Part shown: positions 27,302 through 34,981 of the stretch, piece by piece | How the letters are laid out: every line of letters begins with the position of its first letter | Numbering within the stretch: position 1 is the first letter of the stretch | Assembly: GCF_018336975.1 (NCBI RefSeq) | Contig: NZ_CP025572.1 | Location: 2,034,595-2,098,594, forward strand | Direction: 5' to 3' | DNA length: 64,000 bases | Source: Marinomonas sp. CT5 | GTDB taxonomy: Bacteria > Pseudomonadota > Gammaproteobacteria > Pseudomonadales > Marinomonadaceae | Notes under the pieces: generated by a model | What the model was told of the DNA's origin: nothing | What the model saw: the letters and a program-made list of their open reading frames with translations, nothing else | Databases searched by the model: none | Translations under genes and position numbers: made by a program

Positions 27302-28249
27302 TTATTTTGTTGATTCTACATATTCACTGAATATTGAATTGAAGTGGCTGTCCTTTATAAATCCTATCGATAACTCTTTTTCGTTATTAATAGCTTTTGG
27401 CCAACTGGAAACAATTTCTTCAATCTTTGAGTCTTTCTCATAAGAAATAAAATCCAGATAAGACTCACCGCATTTACTAGAAAGACATGCAATCATTTCT
27501 TTAGGGGAAGTTTGTAAACCTGGTAGATTAATGGTTCTAAACCCATCTAAATGCGCTGTGTCTATCTGACTGGCGTGAATAATATTCTGAATCACAGTAT
27601 TTGGACTGGAGACCCAAAGAGGAAGATTGAGATCAACAGGGCAGTTGCTTTTTTTGTGTTTTAGCGGCTCGCGTATAATGCCGCTAACAAAAGATGAGGC
27701 TGCTTTATTAGGCGTTCCAGGGCGAATACAAATAGTGGGTAAGCGTACAGATACTGCATCAATAAAGCCTTTTCGGGCATAGTCATTGACTAATAATTCA
27801 CATATGGCTTTTTGAGTGCCATAAGATGAACTGGGTTGCATCGCTGTCATGTAATCGATTTTTTCTGGTAGTTTTCCGCCGAATACGGCAAGAGAACTTG
27901 AAAAAACAAAGCGAATATTTGTGTTAGCTTCGCGGCAACGATCCAATAAAAGTTGTGTCGCTTTTAAGTTAACTGTCATTCCAAGTTCAAAATCTTCTTC
28001 CGCATGGCTTGATACGATTGCCGCAAGATGAAAAACATGGGTTGTTTCTTTATCAATGATCTTGTTAACTTCTTCTGCAACCGTAATATCAGCAATAATA
28101 GATTGGATTTTGTTGCTGGTTATTAACTCGGGATTTAATGAAACTCTATCAACAACCTTAATGCTATTTATATTAGGTAAGTTTTCTAATAAATTTTTTA
28201 ATAGTTCAGTGCCTAAAAAACCCGCTCCGCCAGTTATGACGATATTCAT
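27302..28249 (-). CDS. denD: D-erythronate dehydrogenase, SDR/epimerase family
   Basis: 315 aa, extended short-chain dehydrogenase. The NAD-binding GGAGFLG is at 7-13, FHLAAIVSSHAEEDFE lies mid-domain, and the catalytic S-Y-K is in FSSSLAVFG...SSYGTQKAICE. The pattern fits DenD, which oxidises D-erythronate at C2 to the 2-oxo acid; a plain nucleotide-sugar epimerase is unlikely in this company. It lies between otnI (36 bp) and the GntP gene. Together with LtnD it gives two entry points into one pathway. Confidence 0.85.
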   Translation of the reverse strand: MNIVITGGAGFLGTELLKNLLENLPNINSIKVVDRVSLNPELITSNKIQSIIADITVAEEVNKIIDKETTHVFHLAAIVSSHAEEDFELGMTVNLKATQLLLDRCREANTNIRFVFSSSLAVFGGKLPEKIDYMTAMQPSSSYGTQKAICELLVNDYARKGFIDAVSVRLPTICIRPGTPNKAASSFVSGIIREPLKHKKSNCPVDLNLPLWVSSPNTVIQNIIHASQIDTAHLDGFRTINLPGLQTSPKEMIACLSSKCGESYLDFISYEKDSKIEEIVSSWPKAINNEKELSIGFIKDSHFNSIFSEYVESTK

Positions 28250-28285
28250 ATGTTTATCCTTATATATGTTATTTGATTTATTGCT

Positions 28286-29062
28286 TTATAAATAAGGTTT
28301 GACCCAAGTTAAGCCACTTTCTGTGGTACTTTTGGGGTTATATTCACAACCAATCCAGCCTTTATATCCAGACTCGTCTAATACATTGAATAGATGTGGA
28401 TAGTTAATTTCGCCTTCAGATGGTTCATGTCTTTTAGGAACGGAGGCAATTTGAATATGCCCCGTGACATCGGCAAGGTCTTGGATTAGGTGGGTAAGAT
28501 CACCATCCATAATTTGGGCGTGATAGATGTCGAGTTGTAGTTTGACGTTTGGTCGGTCAACTTGTCTGATTAGCTCGGCTGCTTCTCTTTGATGAGCAAT
28601 AAAATAGTTAGGAACATCACGGCTATTAAGCGGCTCAATCATCAGTTCGATACCATGCTGAGCAAATACGTCTGCGGCAAAGCGAATGTTATTTATAAAT
28701 GTGTTGATATGCTCTTCACGAGTGAAGTTTTGGTCAACAATGCCAGACATAGCATGGACTTTTTTGCAGTTAAGCGCTGTTGCGTAAGTTAGAGCGGTTT
28801 CTACGCTTTGTTGGAATTCTTTTTCACGGCCTGGAATGGCTGCGAAACCTCGTTCACCTGCGTCCCAGTTGCCTGGCGGCATGTTAAATAAAGCCTGTTC
28901 AAAACCATATTGTTGCAGTTTTGAGGCTAAAATATTGGCCTCAAATGCATAAGGGAACAAATACTCAACGGCTTTAAAGCCCGCATTATGTGCACGCTCA
29001 AAACGGTCTAAGAAGGGGGCATCAGTAAATAGCATGGTCAGGTTTGCTGCGAATTTAGCCAT
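28286..29062 (-). CDS. otnI: 2-oxo-tetronate isomerase
   Basis: 258 aa TIM-barrel of the hydroxypyruvate isomerase (Hyi) family: start MAKFAANLTMLFTDAPFLDRF, KAVEYLFPY, FNMPPGNWDAGERGFAA, the metal-ligand segments MIEPLNSRDVPNYF and LQLDIYHAQIMDGDL, and IGCEYNP at the end. In acid-sugar operons with DUF1537 kinases this gene isomerises 2-oxo-tetronate to 3-oxo-tetronate. The TAA of otnC and the ATG of this gene overlap (TAATG), so translation is coupled. Hydroxypyruvate isomerase is the close alternative. Confidence 0.87.
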   Translation of the reverse strand: MAKFAANLTMLFTDAPFLDRFERAHNAGFKAVEYLFPYAFEANILASKLQQYGFEQALFNMPPGNWDAGERGFAAIPGREKEFQQSVETALTYATALNCKKVHAMSGIVDQNFTREEHINTFINNIRFAADVFAQHGIELMIEPLNSRDVPNYFIAHQREAAELIRQVDRPNVKLQLDIYHAQIMDGDLTHLIQDLADVTGHIQIASVPKRHEPSEGEINYPHLFNVLDESGYKGWIGCEYNPKSTTESGLTWVKPYL

Positions 29063-29694
29063 TATTTTCCTCTCCCTTTTAGGTCTTCCACTTCGTCATT
29101 GGTTAAATAGCGAGTCGGTTTTTCTGCCAGTAAAAAATACAATTTCGCGGTTTCTTCTAACTCTTCCGCATTATCGACGGCGTCTAAAAAGTCGCTGCCA
29201 GTAATAATGGGTCCATGATTTGCTAGCAAAAATGCGCGATATTTACCGGCTAATTTGCCAAGGTCTTCTGCAATATGTGGTGAGCCGGGACGATAGTAAG
29301 GGACGACTGGAAGCTCACCGACTCGCATCACGTAGTAAGGTGTAAATGCCTTGATGGCATTGCTAGGATCTAAATTCTCTAGACAAGAAAGTGCCGTTAA
29401 ATAAGTAGAGTGCAAATGCACGATCGCGTTACAGCTTGGGTCTTTCTCATAAATAGCCAAATGAAACGCGACTTCTTTTGATGGTCGTTTACCGGACAAG
29501 TGATTGCCATCTTTATCAACGACAGACAAGTCTTCTGCAACCAAGCGACCAAAAGACGAACCTGTTGGTGTTGTTAGAAAATGGCCATTAGGCAATTTCA
29601 ATGACAAATTACCAGCGCCGCCTGTTGCATAGCCACGCTCGAACATAGACCGAGCCAAATCGACCATCTGTTGTCTTAATTCAGCTTCATTCAT
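29062..29694 (-). CDS. otnC: 3-oxo-tetronate 4-phosphate decarboxylase (class II aldolase fold)
   Basis: 210 aa. Class II aldolase/adducin features: GGAGNLSLKL, LTTPTGSSFGRL, the metal ligands in IVHLHSTYLTAL and FLLANHGPIITG, and RPSKEVAFHLAIY. OtnC decarboxylates 3-oxo-tetronate 4-phosphate to dihydroxyacetone phosphate. It shares a 4-bp ATGA overlap with the kinase gene upstream and a TAATG junction with otnI downstream. The family also includes fuculose-phosphate aldolase, but the operon decides the call. Confidence 0.88.
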   Translation of the reverse strand: MNEAELRQQMVDLARSMFERGYATGGAGNLSLKLPNGHFLTTPTGSSFGRLVAEDLSVVDKDGNHLSGKRPSKEVAFHLAIYEKDPSCNAIVHLHSTYLTALSCLENLDPSNAIKAFTPYYVMRVGELPVVPYYRPGSPHIAEDLGKLAGKYRAFLLANHGPIITGSDFLDAVDNAEELEETAKLYFLLAEKPTRYLTNDEVEDLKGRGK

Positions 29695-30947
29695 AAAAAA
29701 TACTCCTGAGCCGTAGTAAAGAAGTTCTCATTACCAAAATTTCCCGATTTTAGAGCGAGAGACAGATCTTTATTGATGGCTTTTACCCAAGGTACGCCTG
29801 GGGCAATTTGAGGGCCAATGTGAAAGCTATCGACTTTTAGACTTTGGGTGACAACACCTGACGTTTCGCCACCTGCAACGATAAAGTTACGAACACCAAA
29901 ATCTTGTAGCTTGATTGCTAACGCACTAAAAAGATTCTCCACGGCTTGGCTGGATTTTTTTGCGCCATATTGTTGCTGAATCGTTTGGAGTTTTTCCGCG
30001 TCCGCTGTGGCATAAACAATAGGAGCAAGTGATTCGTTGGAATGGCTGACAACCCAATCAAATATCTCATTTACATAGTTTTCATTGCCCATACACTGCT
30101 CTATATCAAGGGCGAAGAAAGGGGCTTTGGCTTTGTAAAGCTCAACTTGCTGGTTGGTCATGACCGAGCATGAGCCTGAAAAAACGACGGTTGGTGCTTT
30201 AGCTGGATAGCCTGCTTGCTTCGCTTTTGTCTGATCTTGCAAATGCTCTGCCCAGTTTTTTGCAATGCCAGTAGCTAATCCTGAACCACCAGTGACCAGC
30301 TTAAGTGAGTTAACGGCTTGACCAATTTCATTGAGGTGTTCCGCTTTAAAAGCATCGACAACCGCGTAGCGTTTTCCTTGTACTTTTAGTTCTGAGAATT
30401 TTTCAATAATGCTGTCAGCGCCTTGCTCAATAGTTTGGTAATCAATCAATCCCGTTTGACCTGTAGACTGAGCATCCATCAAATTCATAAGATTGGAATC
30501 GGTCATTGGAGTGACTGGATGGTTGCGCATACCCGATTCACTGAGTAGCTGACCAAGCACAAAAAGGTGGCCGTTAAAAACAGTGCGACCATTAACCGGA
30601 AGGGCAGGGCAAACGATCGTGAAATCTTCGTCGAGCGCATCTAACAGTGCATCGGTCACTGGACCAATATTACCTTCCGCAGTGCTATCAAAGGTTGAAC
30701 AGTATTTGAAATAGAATTGCTGGCAGCCCTGTGACTGAAGCCATTTAAGAGCCGCGACAGATTGTTCAATCGCTTGTATGGTTGGGCATGAACGGGATTT
30801 TAAACTGACGACGACCGCGTCGGCATTTATCTCCATATTTGCCGCAGGGATGCCGTTCACTTGAATGGTGCGCATGCCATTTTCAACAAGAAAACCTGCA
30901 ATATCGGTCGCACCAGTAAAGTCGTCGGCAATAACACCTAATAACAT
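29691..30947 (-). CDS. otnK: 3-oxo-tetronate kinase (DUF1537, four-carbon acid sugar kinase)
   Basis: 418 aa from the ATG at 30947, preceded by GGAG and starting MLLGVIADDFTGATDIAGFLV, the family's N-terminal signature; a reading 12 codons longer overlaps ltnD and lacks this. Further marks: KYCSTFDSTAEGNIGPVTDAL, PVNGRTVFNGHLF, VFSGSCSVMTNQQ and the ATP-site end NFIVAGGETSGVVTQSL. The kinase phosphorylates 3-oxo-tetronate before decarboxylation. The start is 1 bp after the ltnD stop. Confidence 0.9.
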   Translation of the reverse strand: MLLGVIADDFTGATDIAGFLVENGMRTIQVNGIPAANMEINADAVVVSLKSRSCPTIQAIEQSVAALKWLQSQGCQQFYFKYCSTFDSTAEGNIGPVTDALLDALDEDFTIVCPALPVNGRTVFNGHLFVLGQLLSESGMRNHPVTPMTDSNLMNLMDAQSTGQTGLIDYQTIEQGADSIIEKFSELKVQGKRYAVVDAFKAEHLNEIGQAVNSLKLVTGGSGLATGIAKNWAEHLQDQTKAKQAGYPAKAPTVVFSGSCSVMTNQQVELYKAKAPFFALDIEQCMGNENYVNEIFDWVVSHSNESLAPIVYATADAEKLQTIQQQYGAKKSSQAVENLFSALAIKLQDFGVRNFIVAGGETSGVVTQSLKVDSFHIGPQIAPGVPWVKAINKDLSLALKSGNFGNENFFTTAQEYFL

Positions 30948-30948
30948 A

Positions 30949-31851
30949 TTATTTCTCCACGCCTGGTAAATGGATGCCATCAAAGATTTTAATCACCGCG
31001 CTGTCATCTTCTTGGCCAAAACCTGCATTACTAGCAGAAAGGAACATATTTAAAGCGGTACTAGACAGAGGAAGAGGGAACTTCAATTCTTTGGCAGTAT
31101 CAGCCACAAGGTTTAAGTCTTTCACAAAAATGTCCACCATAGATTTCGGTGAATAGTCTCCATCGACGACATGTTTCATGCGGTTTTCAAACATCCAAGA
31201 GTTGCCTGCGGCGTTGGTTACGACGTCATACATAAGATCTAGTGGAATGTTTGCGCGAGCAGCAAGCGCCATGGCTTCTGCACCGGCGGCGATATGAACG
31301 CCCGCAAGTAATTGATGGATGATTTTAACCGTCGCGCCAAGACCAATTTCTTCCCCTACTCTGTAGACTTTCGCTGCGGTTGCATCTAAAACGGGTTGTA
31401 GTTTCGTAAAGGCTTCAGACGATCCAGAAGCCATGATCGTCATGTCACCGGTTGCGGCTTTTGCCGCACCGCCAGATACCGGTGCGTCTAGCATTAATAA
31501 ATGCTGTTCAGAGAGTTTTTGTTCAATGGCTTTGGCATCTTCAGCAGAAATGGTGGCAGATACCATGATGGCTGTTTGTGGTTTCAATGCGGCAGCTAAG
31601 CCGCTCTCGAATAGTACGGCATTAACTTGTTTCGCGTTTACGACAAGTATCAAGACAGCATCGAGTTGCTCAGCAAAGTCTACAGCGCTGTTCGAAACCG
31701 CTTTGGCGCCAGCAAGAGTAAGTTCCTCTAATGCTAAAGGGTTTAAGTCAAAACCGTAAACATCCAGACCCGCATTGATACAGGATTTGGCGGCTCCCAT
31801 ACCCATAGAGCCTAATCCAATCACGCCGACAGATTTTGCTTTGATCGTCAT
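30949..31851 (-). CDS. ltnD: L-threonate dehydrogenase, beta-hydroxyacid dehydrogenase family
   Basis: 300 aa. Rossmann GLGSMGMG at 12-19, the substrate-loop DAPVSGGAAKA, and the catalytic-lysine region LGATVKIIHQLLAGVHIAAGAEAMALA with K in the usual place. LtnD oxidises L-threonate to 2-oxo-tetronate. It is the first gene of the operon and divergent from the DeoR regulator with about 270 bp between the start codons. Other family members act on tartronate semialdehyde or 3-hydroxyisobutyrate; the neighbours favour threonate. Confidence 0.87.
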   Translation of the reverse strand: MTIKAKSVGVIGLGSMGMGAAKSCINAGLDVYGFDLNPLALEELTLAGAKAVSNSAVDFAEQLDAVLILVVNAKQVNAVLFESGLAAALKPQTAIMVSATISAEDAKAIEQKLSEQHLLMLDAPVSGGAAKAATGDMTIMASGSSEAFTKLQPVLDATAAKVYRVGEEIGLGATVKIIHQLLAGVHIAAGAEAMALAARANIPLDLMYDVVTNAAGNSWMFENRMKHVVDGDYSPKSMVDIFVKDLNLVADTAKELKFPLPLSSTALNMFLSASNAGFGQEDDSAVIKIFDGIHLPGVEK

Positions 31852-31888
31852 AAAATACCTACTGAATTATTGTTAGTTTATGTTCGTA

Positions 31889-32062
31889 TTTGTGATTTTT
31901 TCACTAATTAAGTCGATTAAAACGCTTTATTTCACATATTTCAACATTAATTAACATTTTGTGTGATGGTTTTTGTGATTTTCTTTGACTCAACGCGTTT
32001 TGATGCAACGAAAATAGAGGCTTCATCTAATTGATTGATGTTTTTCACATAAATTCACACAG
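31889..32062. promoter_or_regulatory. divergent control region with repeated GTGA/TCAC elements
   Basis: Between ltnD and the DeoR gene there are TTGTGATTTTTTCACTA (31889-31905), TTTCACATATTT (31930-31941), TTTTGTGTGATGG (31957-31969), TTTTTGTGATTTTC (31970-31983) and TTCACATAAATTCACACAG near 32043-32062. The recurring (T)TTGTGA/TCACA half-sites suggest DeoR-type operators, some of them also close to a CRP half-site. Which protein binds is not decided by the sequence. Confidence 0.5.
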
Positions 32063-32119
32063 CGTATTTTTTTTGGTAAGCTGCCAGATGTGTAATTGAT
32101 TGAATTAAATGGCGAAAAA

Positions 32120-32878
32120 ATGATTCCAATAGAGCGGCAAAGAAAGATCCTGACATTATTAAAAAATCAAGAAGTAGTGAGTATTTCAGAGCTGGTGGAT
32201 CTATTTAATGTGTCTCATATGACGATTCGCCGAGACATTGAAAAACTTGAAGCTATTGGCAAAGTCAGTTCAGTGTCGGGAGGGGTTCAGCTTGCCAGAA
32301 ATATTCATATTGAACTCTCACATGATATGAAAATTACCCAATTTGCCGCTGAGAAAGAGCAAATCGGTAAGCTGGCGTCAAACATTATTGCCCCTAACAT
32401 GACAATATACCTTGATGCAGGCACCACAACGTTAGAAATTGCTCACCAAATTGCACAGAGAAATGATCTACTCATTATCACTAATGATTTTGCCATATCG
32501 GCTTTCTTAATGGCGAACTCTGCGAATGATATTTATCATACCGGTGGTAAAGTAGATCGACAAAACCAGTCAACCGTTGGGTCAAAAGTAGCTGATTTTC
32601 TATTAAGCATGAATATTGATATTGCCTTTATTTCTACCTCGTCTTGGAATTTGAAAGGGCTGTCCACGCCGAATGAAGATAAGGTGATTGTTAAGCAAGC
32701 TATTGCCAAATCATCGAAAGCCGTTTGTTTGGTTTCAGATACCTCTAAATACGGTAAAATTGCAGCCTTTCATGCATTGGATATGGAACAAGTGGACAGT
32801 ATTATCACTGATTCAGGGTTACCAGAAAGTGCATTCAATGAATTAAAAGATAAGGGTATTGATATTCTAACAGCCTAA
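32120..32878 (+). CDS. DeoR-family repressor of the acid-sugar operon
   Basis: 252 aa from the ATG at 32120 (MIPIERQRKILTLLK, the standard DeoR start); an upstream TTG at 32096 would add eight residues. The helix-turn-helix reads VSISELVDLFNVSHMTIRRDIEKLE at about 20-45. The sugar-phosphate-binding domain has IYLDAGTTTLEIA, the YHTGGKV region and the family's VSDTSKYGK. Divergent placement from ltnD makes this the probable local repressor, relieved by a phosphorylated or oxo intermediate. It resembles the YgbI type found at such operons. Confidence 0.86.
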   Translation: MIPIERQRKILTLLKNQEVVSISELVDLFNVSHMTIRRDIEKLEAIGKVSSVSGGVQLARNIHIELSHDMKITQFAAEKEQIGKLASNIIAPNMTIYLDAGTTTLEIAHQIAQRNDLLIITNDFAISAFLMANSANDIYHTGGKVDRQNQSTVGSKVADFLLSMNIDIAFISTSSWNLKGLSTPNEDKVIVKQAIAKSSKAVCLVSDTSKYGKIAAFHALDMEQVDSIITDSGLPESAFNELKDKGIDILTA

Positions 32879-32931
32879 TTTTTGCAAATCAGAGCGAAAG
32901 CAGGCGGCGGTAAGAGTAGGAAGCGATAAGA

Positions 32932-32970
32932 AAAGGAAGAAGATGCATCGATCTTCTCCCTTTCTATTTT
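32932..32970. terminator. terminator between the DeoR gene and the reductase gene
   Basis: AGAAGAT-GCATCG-ATCTTCT, extendable on both sides by AAAGG/CCTTT with a one-base bulge, then CTATTTTTC. It lies between convergent stops at 32878 and 32983. Confidence 0.65.
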
Positions 32971-32982
32971 TCTAAACACTCA

Positions 32983-33843
32983 TTACTTTATCACTTTATA
33001 AACTGCGGCAATGTCTTCATCTGCAAAGCCTGCTTTTATGGCTTGTTTAAAGGCTTCGTTAGCAATCGCGGCCGTTGGAAGAGGCTGTTCAAGTTGATCG
33101 CCTAGGGCAATGGCTAAACGCATGTCTTTTTGCATGTGTTTAAGTGGAAAGCTGGTGCTGTAGTTTTCATTCAACAGCATGGCGCCTTTGCCTTTAAACA
33201 TTGGGTTTGCCATCGCACCGGCATCCAGAATATCTAAAATTTGTTGGCCGTCCAAACCGGCTTTTTCTCCAAGAGACATGCCTTCACTAAAAATGCTTAG
33301 CATGCCGCCCATCATCATATTCACCACAAGTTTCATGTTGGCACCCTGACCAACCTCACCAAGATAGGGTGACATTTTGCCCATGACGTCGAATGCCGCT
33401 TTTGCGTCGTTATAAAGGGATGGGTCCCCAGCGGCGAGAATAATCAATGTGCCATCTTCGGCTGGCTTTTTGGTGCCTGAAACGGGCGCTTCTAAAAACC
33501 GTCCGCCTGCTTTAATGATCTGCTCAGAAATGCTTTTTGAGGTTTTGTCGTCGACTGTGGACATGTCCACATAACCTCGACCTGAACCTATGCCTGCCGC
33601 AACACCATTAGGGCCTTGGCAAAGGGCGAGGGCGGCTTCAGGGTCAGATACCATGGCAAAGGTAATATCACAGCTTGCGGCAACGGCTTTGGGTGTGTCA
33701 CCTTGGTGTGCGCCTAATGCTACCAGCTCAGCACATTTTGCAGCGTTGCGGTTCCATACGGTGACATCAAATCCCGCTTTTATTAAATTGGCTGCCATGG
33801 CGCAGCCCATGATACCTAAACCCAAAAAACCAATACTTTTCAT
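32983..33843 (-). CDS. glyoxylate/succinic-semialdehyde reductase-like dehydrogenase
   Basis: 286 aa beta-hydroxyacid dehydrogenase. Rossmann GLGIMGCAMAANL at 7-19, GYVDMSTVDDKTS, then EAPVSGTKKPAEDGTLIILAAGD, and the catalytic lysine in GANMKLVVNMMMGGML. The GTKKPAEDG block is characteristic of the GLYR/SSR branch (plant GLYR1, Geobacter homologue), which reduce glyoxylate or succinic semialdehyde with NADPH. It is monocistronic, convergent with the DeoR gene and upstream of a LysR gene on the same strand. A role in detoxifying aldehydes is likely; the true substrate is open. Confidence 0.83.
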   Translation of the reverse strand: MKSIGFLGLGIMGCAMAANLIKAGFDVTVWNRNAAKCAELVALGAHQGDTPKAVAASCDITFAMVSDPEAALALCQGPNGVAAGIGSGRGYVDMSTVDDKTSKSISEQIIKAGGRFLEAPVSGTKKPAEDGTLIILAAGDPSLYNDAKAAFDVMGKMSPYLGEVGQGANMKLVVNMMMGGMLSIFSEGMSLGEKAGLDGQQILDILDAGAMANPMFKGKGAMLLNENYSTSFPLKHMQKDMRLAIALGDQLEQPLPTAAIANEAFKQAIKAGFADEDIAAVYKVIK

Positions 33844-33939
33844 AAGGATCTCTCTTATTCGATGTTGTTTTTACGCTGTCACCAATAGAAAGGTACAGCG
33901 GATGGAGCATGTCACGTTACGTTAGGCTTTGGCTGATTT

Positions 33940-34881
33940 TTAATACGGTGTGGCTTGGCTTTTGCTGGCGTGCAGTGCCATCACCCAATCAATAAAGCGT
34001 TCGGAACTGTGTTGATTCGCGTTTTTCGTTCGAGTGAGGAAAAAACCATTATTATGGCATTCAACAGGAGGCGTCAGGGCAATAAGACTGCCGTCTTTGA
34101 TAAGGTCTTCAACGTGCCAGTCCCAAGCTAAAGCAATGCCAAGCCCATTTTGTGCTGCATGAATGACCGCTATTTGGTCCTCCATTTGAATTTCGTTTAA
34201 TGGATCTTGATAAGGCGTGTTGGAATACTCAGCCCAACTGCGCCAGTCCTCCCAAAAGCTAGGCGCATCTTTTAAGCCAAGCAAGGGTAATCGCCAAAGA
34301 TGTGATAAATCTTTCGACTCAGGGCGCTTTTCTAAGAAGCTTGGGCTGCATACCAACAACATGCGCTCTTTGAACAATAAAAAGTTATCTTCTGAATCGA
34401 CACCAGTCGAAGTGTAGTAGAAAGCCACATCATACTGATCGCTGGTGACCTCGCACATGTTTCGCTCGTTATTGATGCTGATGTTCAGGGTAATGTCAGG
34501 GTATTTTTCACGAAAATCATCAAGATGAGGGATGAGCCAGAAGTGACTAAAGCATGCTCCCAACTCCAAATTGAGTGGCAGCGGAGTGACGTTGTCGTCC
34601 ATTTTTTGCGATTCTTCTACCAGAGTGGCCAATGTTTCATTGACCACTTTCAAATAATTTGTGCCTTTTTTGGTCAGTTCCAGCCCTGTTTTCTTGCGCA
34701 CAAAAAGTTGTGTATTCAAAAAAGCTTCTAGTTGTTTTACCTGTTTGCTTACGGCGGTAGGAGACACGCAAAGCTCTTTGGCGGCGCTGCTTAGCGATCC
34801 AAGGCGAGCAGACGATTCGAAAACAATAAGGCTGCTTAAAGAAGGAATGGAGCGGTTGAGAATTGGCATCTGATTACACAT
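33940..34881 (-). CDS. LysR-family regulator (GcvA-like), divergent from the CocE-type hydrolase
   Basis: 313 aa. HTH segment LIVFESSARLGSLSSAAKELCVSPTAVSKQVKQLEAFLNTQLFVRKK at 18-60, then the effector domain. The ATG at 34881 lies inside a perfect inverted repeat; M5 at 34869 is a possible alternative start. No good ribosome site is seen for either. The 100-bp divergent spacing to the hydrolase gene at 34982 is the classical LysR layout, so it probably controls the hydrolase and BCCT carrier. Confidence 0.82.
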   Translation of the reverse strand: MCNQMPILNRSIPSLSSLIVFESSARLGSLSSAAKELCVSPTAVSKQVKQLEAFLNTQLFVRKKTGLELTKKGTNYLKVVNETLATLVEESQKMDDNVTPLPLNLELGACFSHFWLIPHLDDFREKYPDITLNISINNERNMCEVTSDQYDVAFYYTSTGVDSEDNFLLFKERMLLVCSPSFLEKRPESKDLSHLWRLPLLGLKDAPSFWEDWRSWAEYSNTPYQDPLNEIQMEDQIAVIHAAQNGLGIALAWDWHVEDLIKDGSLIALTPPVECHNNGFFLTRTKNANQHSSERFIDWVMALHASKSQATPY

Positions 34882-34902
34882 CTTGAACTTTTAGTTCAAG
34901 AT
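34880..34902. promoter_or_regulatory. perfect inverted repeat covering the LysR start codon
   Basis: ATCTTGAACT-TTT-AGTTCAAGAT, 10 bp with a 3-bp centre. The core TTGAAC...GTTCAA has the T-N11-A type of a LysR site. It overlaps the initiator ATG on the minus strand and lies about 80 bp upstream of the hydrolase start, so it could serve both autorepression and activation. Confidence 0.6.
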
Positions 34903-34981
34903 ACCCTAACAAAATAGCGTTTTACTTACAATTTCCTCTTCCTAATATGAATAGGCACGACAAATAGAATGAAAGGACATT

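Noticed and set aside
31889..31905. TTGTGATTTTTTCACTA as a canonical CRP site
   Set aside because: The spacing between TGTGA and TCAC is 5 rather than 6; kept only as one of several half-site elements.
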